Shown piece by piece: positions 59,441 through 64,000 of a stretch of DNA of 64,000 bases. The position numbers and the translations under genes were made by a program. The stretch is from Testudinibacter aquarius (GTDB taxonomy: Bacteria > Pseudomonadota > Gammaproteobacteria > Enterobacterales > Pasteurellaceae), in contig NZ_SMCP01000006.1 of NCBI RefSeq assembly GCF_004342725.1, positions 124,001-188,000 on the forward strand. The letters run 5' to 3'. The first letter of the stretch is position 1; each line of letters opens with the position of its first letter. The notes beneath the pieces were generated by a model, which worked only from the letters and a program-made list of their open reading frames with translations, did no database searches and was not told the origin of the DNA.

Positions 59441-60367
59441 ATGTCTGCTGTAACAACCTCTGCAATAACCAATGCGCAGAGTGGAATCTTGCCGGAACAT
59501 TGCCGTTCCGGGCTGTTTTTGGAACTGACTATCACGGATTTAGCGAAGGTCAAACAAGGTTGTGCCAGTTTTTTAACCAAACTGGAAGCCTTGCAACAAA
59601 ACTATCCTGACGCTAAATTAGGCGCCGTAATCGCATTTGGTGATCAGATTTGGAAACAACTTGCTGCACCGCAAAGTGCGGTCGAGCTAAAACCATTTGT
59701 TACCTTAGGCAAAGGCAACTTGAGTGCCCCGGCGACACAACGGGATATGCTGATTCACATTCAATCTTTGCGAGTGGATGTCAGTTTTTCCGCCGGACAA
59801 ATGGCAATGGCAGTGTTTGGCGAGGCGGTGCAAGTGCTAGAGGAGACGCATGGTTTCCGCTGGATCGAAGAGCGTGATCTCACCGGCTTTATCGACGGCA
59901 CTGAAAATCCGCAAGGAGCAGAGGCGCGTGCGCAAGTAGCATTGGTGGCTGACGGTATCGATCAAGGTGGCAGCTATGTATTGACCCAGCGCTATGAACA
60001 CCAGCTGGATAAATGGCAAAAATTATCGGTTTCCAAACAAGAAAGTGTGTTTGGCAGAACCAAAGTGGAAAGTGAAGAACTGGAAGAAGTGCCGGAAACG
60101 TCTCATGTCGGACGCGTCGATTTGAAAGAAAACGGTGTCGGTTTGAAATTGGTGCGTCAAAGCCTGCCGTACGGCAAAGTCAGCGGTGCGCAAGGGCTGT
60201 ATTTCATCAGCTATTGCGCCTGCTTGCACAATATTGAACAGCAGTTGTTAAGTATGTTCGGCGAATTGGACAACAAAACTGACCGCATGCTCGGTTTCAC
60301 CCAAGCAGTCAGCGGCAGTTATTACTACGCCCCATCACTTTCACAATTGCAGACATTGTCAGCATAA
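59441..60367 (+). CDS. yfeX: DyP-type heme peroxidase YfeX
   Basis: A 308-residue dye-decolorizing peroxidase. The GXXDG motif is GFIDG (149-153), in the longer conserved block FRWIEERDLTGFIDGTENPQG, and the proximal heme-ligand histidine lies in PETSHVGRVDL. It is very close to E. coli YfeX over its length. The protein is cytoplasmic (no signal peptide) and oxidises porphyrinogens; a role in iron release from heme has been proposed and disputed. It stands alone, after selD. Confidence 0.93.
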   Translation: MSAVTTSAITNAQSGILPEHCRSGLFLELTITDLAKVKQGCASFLTKLEALQQNYPDAKLGAVIAFGDQIWKQLAAPQSAVELKPFVTLGKGNLSAPATQRDMLIHIQSLRVDVSFSAGQMAMAVFGEAVQVLEETHGFRWIEERDLTGFIDGTENPQGAEARAQVALVADGIDQGGSYVLTQRYEHQLDKWQKLSVSKQESVFGRTKVESEELEEVPETSHVGRVDLKENGVGLKLVRQSLPYGKVSGAQGLYFISYCACLHNIEQQLLSMFGELDNKTDRMLGFTQAVSGSYYYAPSLSQLQTLSA

Positions 60368-60401
60368 TTTATTGTTATCAGATGCGACAAAGTGCGGTTT
60401 A

Positions 60402-60432
60402 AAAGTGCGGTTTAATTGACAAACCGCACTTT
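60402..60432. terminator. USS-based bidirectional terminator between yfeX and kdsA
   Basis: AAAGTGCGGTTT and AAACCGCACTTT enclose a 7-nt loop; a third, direct USS lies just before it. It separates the convergent yfeX and kdsA genes and is the last USS cluster seen in the window. Confidence 0.78.
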
Positions 60433-60447
60433 GTTATCTTCTGTTTT

Positions 60448-61436
<989 letters not shown>

Positions 61437-61546
61437 ATGCATTTCAATGTACGATGTCTTATAATTCTAAAAATAAATTTTGTAGTTGGGCATAACATTT
61501 CACTACAAAACTGAGTAAAAATTATTCCTGTGCAGCAATTTTCAAC
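61437..61546 (+). repeat. Direct repeat copy A (about 110 bp)
   Basis: Imperfect direct repeat of 63504-63614. Long shared blocks include TTTTGTAGTTGGGCA, CACTACAAAACTGA-like and ATTATTCCTGTGCAG. Both copies keep a related reading frame (AFQxTxxYN-KN-FCSWA-HFTTKL---YSCA-IFN), but this copy has an internal TAA. Confidence 0.85.
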
Positions 61547-61998
61547 AGTAGAGGATTATGAGGGTATTTCTGTAATAGTACTTGCATATAGTTCAGTTGT
61601 AAAACAAGATTGGTAAAATATTGTGTTGTTATTACAAAATGTAATCTCTGATCTTGCAACTGAAATATTAGGTTTTTACCAGTTGAATTATTGTTGTCTA
61701 AGGCTTATCAGCATTTGAGACTGTATGAAAAAGTACACTTTCAATTAGTTAATTTTGAAAAATATACGCAGGATTTTCTTCAGTGCCGTTCAGAAATTGA
61801 TAGACTGGTATTCAGTATGAAAGATTATATAAAATGTATTTCACAGCTCTAGTAAGGCTTTACAGACTATATTCTCGAACTACCTGTAGAAATAGTATCT
61901 AAATACCTTATTGCTCAAAGAACACTTGGAAACTTAGATAATAAAACCCAAACGCTTTTGGGAGTTACGTGTCAAAAGTATCCTAGAATGACTTACTA
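61437..61998 (+). pseudogene. Decayed coding sequence upstream of the hydrolase-like gene
   Basis: No intact ORF, but gene-like peptides persist in two plus-strand frames. In one frame: AFQCTMSYNSKNKFCSWA, stop, HFTTKLSKNYSCAAIFNSRG, then, later, LLLSKAYQHLRLYEKVHFQL through SMKDYIKCISQL, a tandem TAG TAA (61850-61855), and ELPVEIVSKYLIAQRTLGNL to PRMTY and stop at 61996-61998. In another frame: STVEDYEGISVIVLAYSSVV and, after a stop, NIVLLLQNVISDLATEILGF. This looks like a protein gene broken by stops and frameshifts. The first 110 bp recur at 63504. Family not recognised. Confidence 0.55.
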
Positions 61999-62024
61999 AT
62001 ATTATAAAATTAATGGAGATTTAT

Positions 62025-63260
62025 ATGAATCCAGAAGAAAGTTTTATTGCGACAAACGGGGTTCAAGTAAAATATAAACATAAAAAATCTAAATATGATT
62101 TTGACCATGTGATTTTTGTTTTTTCTGGTTTCCTAAATTATAACCCTGGAAATTATGATTTTGCCAATGCGCTGAATGAATGTCCGTGTGATGTGGTTTG
62201 GATAAATGATGATTTTGATAAAATGTATGCCTATTATTTATGTAAGGGTATGGACTTTAGTATCGAAGAGGCGGTTACTGAGTTTATTTGCGATAAAATT
62301 AGTGAATTAAAATTAGATAATAAAAAAGCAACAGTAACCGGTTTTAGCAAGGGTGGTAGTGCAGCGCTTTATTATGGGCTTAAACTGAATATTCGTAATA
62401 TTGTTGCAACTGTACCGCAGCTCCATATAGGTAGCTATATTGTGCGAAATTGGAAACATGTTGCCCAGCATATGATGGGCAACATGTACGCTTTGAGTGA
62501 CATTGGTTATTTGGATAAATTAATTTTAAAGGCTCTGCGCTCAGATACTGCATTAGATAAAAATGTTTACTTACTGACTTCCGAAGCAGATATTCAGTAT
62601 CCGGTAGAAATTCAACCATACCTAAATGATTTTGCAAAATATCAAAATTTTAATTTGTTAAAAACGCATTCGGGATTTGTGCGTGAACATAATCAAATAA
62701 CCGGACATCATGTCGCTTTACTATTAAGTATTTATTATGGATTGGCCTCTGAAGCTGTACCTCGTTACAACAACGGAAATGTAGAATTTTTTGGCAAATT
62801 GCTAACTGGCAATAAGCAACCGAGTGGTGAGTTGATATACGATCTGCGGATAGCTAAAATTATCGATGGACGTTTATTTTTAGAAGGTGCTGCATTATTG
62901 AGAGGACACGATATTGTCGAATATAGTGACTTGAATTATTACCTGTTGCTACAAAACGGAGATTCTGTCATACGATTAGAACTGGCAAAATCCCATCGCC
63001 CAAGCCTTACCAAGGAGTTTTTCGATGGAAAACACTTGACTATTTATGATAAAGCATGGTTTACGACTTACCAGCACAAAGGTATTGATATTTGCATATT
63101 GCCAAAGGGAAAATACCGATTGTCCATCGGTGTCAAGTTGGCAAGTGGAATAGATAAACACATCATATTGCTTGATAAACGTAACATTACCTTGGTAACT
63201 AAAACCAAAGAGTATGAATTGATCATACAAGATAAGGCTCTCTATCTGAATATATTATAG
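62025..63260 (+). CDS. Alpha/beta-hydrolase-like protein of a probable capsule locus
   Basis: A 411-residue soluble protein with no signal peptide. The N-terminal half looks like an alpha/beta hydrolase: a strand plus oxyanion region (DHVIFVFSGFLNYNPGNYDF, about 27-46), then the nucleophile elbow GFSKGG (106-111, Ser108), and a candidate catalytic His in the EHNQITGHH region. The C-terminal third (from about 265) is beta-rich with no motif I know. It may be a capsule O-acetyltransferase or esterase, or relate to XcbB/CpsF-like capsule proteins; I cannot decide. GGAG lies 6 nt before ATG 62025. AT-rich, no USS, flanked by a direct repeat and followed by a Stealth gene. Confidence 0.6.
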   Translation: MNPEESFIATNGVQVKYKHKKSKYDFDHVIFVFSGFLNYNPGNYDFANALNECPCDVVWINDDFDKMYAYYLCKGMDFSIEEAVTEFICDKISELKLDNKKATVTGFSKGGSAALYYGLKLNIRNIVATVPQLHIGSYIVRNWKHVAQHMMGNMYALSDIGYLDKLILKALRSDTALDKNVYLLTSEADIQYPVEIQPYLNDFAKYQNFNLLKTHSGFVREHNQITGHHVALLLSIYYGLASEAVPRYNNGNVEFFGKLLTGNKQPSGELIYDLRIAKIIDGRLFLEGAALLRGHDIVEYSDLNYYLLLQNGDSVIRLELAKSHRPSLTKEFFDGKHLTIYDKAWFTTYQHKGIDICILPKGKYRLSIGVKLASGIDKHIILLDKRNITLVTKTKEYELIIQDKALYLNIL

Positions 63261-63337
63261 CTGGAATTTATGATAAATAATGAAGAAGCAAAGTATGTGT
63301 GAGATCTTTGTACATGGTAACGTCTTACCATATTTAG

Positions 63338-63658
63338 GATAAGATTTTGAATTTAATTTCTTATTATATTAATGAATTTCGAATCGTTTTTCAGCAAGTA
63401 ATGAATAACTTGTCCGCCAAATCCATGAATATTCCTTGGGATTATATGGTTGCAAAATGTACACTGGTTTGGAAATACTATGCAGTGATTGAATAATAAG
63501 AGAATGCATTTCAATACACGATACCTTATAATTACAAGAATAATTTTTGTAGTTGGGCACAACATTTTACTACAAAACTGAATGAACATTATTCCTGTGC
63601 AGAAATTTTCAACATAAGGAAAATCATTTTATCCAATACTAGATTATTTCATCATTAT
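63338..63658 (+). pseudogene. Gene remnant directly in frame with the Stealth gene
   Basis: One plus-strand frame is open from 63338 to the window end except for a tandem TAA TAA at 63494-63499. It reads NLISYYINEFRIVFQQVMNN, then AKSMNIPWDYMVAKCTLVWK and YYAVIE, the two stops, then AFQYTIPYNYKNNFCSWAQH and FTTKLNEHYSCAEIFNIRK, and continues into the next gene without a stop. No start codon supports it as a functional gene. The 110-bp repeat forms its second half. Probably the decayed end of an older gene, or a leader rearranged by recombination. Confidence 0.5.
63504..63614 (+). repeat. Direct repeat copy B (about 111 bp)
   Basis: Matches 61437-61546 with scattered substitutions and one indel. 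In this copy the frame is uninterrupted (SWAQH where copy A has SWA-stop-H). The two copies bracket the hydrolase-like gene and lie about 2.07 kb apart. Confidence 0.85.
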
Positions 63659-63670
63659 ATGAAAAATACC

Positions 63671-64000
63671 ATGAATATAAGAAAAGCTAGAAAGCTCATT
63701 AAAACACCGGGATTATTTTTCCGAGATTTTTTGAATAAAAAATACCCAATAAACCACCATACTGAAGTCAAATTGTCGGAGGAAGAAGAGCAGAATTTGA
63801 TCGAAACTCAATTCGACTATTTTTCCAGTATTAAACTAGAGAATTGCTTGGATATTGACGTTGTCTTTACTTGGGTCAATGACAAGGACTCGGAATGGCG
63901 GTCTAAATTCAACACAGCAAAAGGCATACTGCCTGATAGCCAAGCTGGTCTGTATGCGAAAGATTCAGCTCGATTCTCCAATCATAACGAGCTGTATTAT
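63671..64000 (+). CDS. Stealth-family capsule polymerase (hexose-1-phosphate transferase), N-terminal part
   Basis: The first 110 codons are present; the gene runs past the window. Stealth conserved region 1 is seen at about residues 61-77 (DIDVVFTWVNDKDSEW), and the beginning of conserved region 2 at 98-110 (KDSARFSNHNELYY). Stealth proteins such as the Neisseria CsaB/CsxA and related enzymes build phosphodiester-linked capsular polymers by transferring sugar-1-phosphate. ATG 63671 or ATG 63659 could be the start; neither has a good ribosome-binding site, and the same frame is open upstream to 63500. It marks this region as capsule-related. Confidence 0.85.
   Translation, partial: MNIRKARKLIKTPGLFFRDFLNKKYPINHHTEVKLSEEEEQNLIETQFDYFSSIKLENCLDIDVVFTWVNDKDSEWRSKFNTAKGILPDSQAGLYAKDSARFSNHNELYY

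Overview
The window reads as chromosomal DNA of a Pasteurellaceae species (Gammaproteobacteria). The evidence is the dozens of copies of the 9-mer AAGTGCGGT and its complement, the Haemophilus influenzae-type DNA uptake signal sequence (USS), plus gene neighbourhoods that match H. influenzae block by block: mepA-yfcA-lpxM, cnoX-trxB-cydDC, mglCAB-galS-galTKM, recB-recD, cca-ygiM-pit, ygiF-radA, yoaA-tsaB-slp-fadD-rnd, dacB/greA, yhbY/rlmE-ftsH and oppABCDF. By eye the base composition is richer in G+C than I would expect for H. influenzae itself. I cannot name the species.

Layout. 1-2.2 kb: end of the murein endopeptidase gene mepA, a TSUP-family transporter, lpxM. 2.3-6.2 kb: apt-dnaX-ybaB-recR; dnaX carries an A10 slippery run with a stop just downstream in both alternative frames. 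6.2-12.8 kb: cnoX, trxB, cydD, cydC, tyrR (redox homeostasis and cytochrome bd assembly, then the aromatic amino-acid regulator). 13-21.5 kb: a complete galactose uptake and Leloir module, with mglBAC and galS on the minus strand and galTKM on the plus strand, and with clear CRP and GalR/S operator sequences; galE is not in the window. 21.7-24.4 kb: a toxin-antitoxin pair, a small basic protein gene with a terminator-like hairpin inside its 3' end, an adenine-type NCS2 permease and ychN. 24.4-30.2 kb: recB and recD (no recC here). 30-34 kb (minus strand): cca, ygiM, pit, DUF47. 34-44 kb (plus strand): ygiF, radA, a BRO-N/DUF3781 fusion inserted between conserved genes, yoaA, tsaB, slp, fadD, rnd. 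44-50 kb: tpx, dacB, a MITE-like element, greA, yhbY, rlmE, ftsH. 50.5-58 kb (minus strand): a higBA-type toxin-antitoxin pair with a 17-bp-arm palindrome in front, an orphan gntR, and oppABCDF. 58-60.4 kb: selD (Cys form) and a DyP-type peroxidase.

60.4-64 kb is different. It holds a kdsA whose sequence looks more like the Neisseria type than the H. influenzae type, then AT-rich DNA without USS copies. That DNA contains decayed coding sequence, a 110-bp imperfect direct repeat that brackets an alpha/beta-hydrolase-like gene, and the first 110 codons of a Stealth-family capsule polymerase that runs off the window. This looks like the edge of a horizontally acquired surface-polysaccharide (capsule) locus.

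Most of the window is core metabolism and genome maintenance. The parts most worth a second look are the BRO-N/DUF3781 fusion in the radA-yoaA interval, the small ORF with an internal terminator-like hairpin, the two toxin-antitoxin pairs, the MITE-like repeat, and the capsule-edge region with its duplicated gene remnants. I saw no rRNA, tRNA, CRISPR array or complete insertion sequence.
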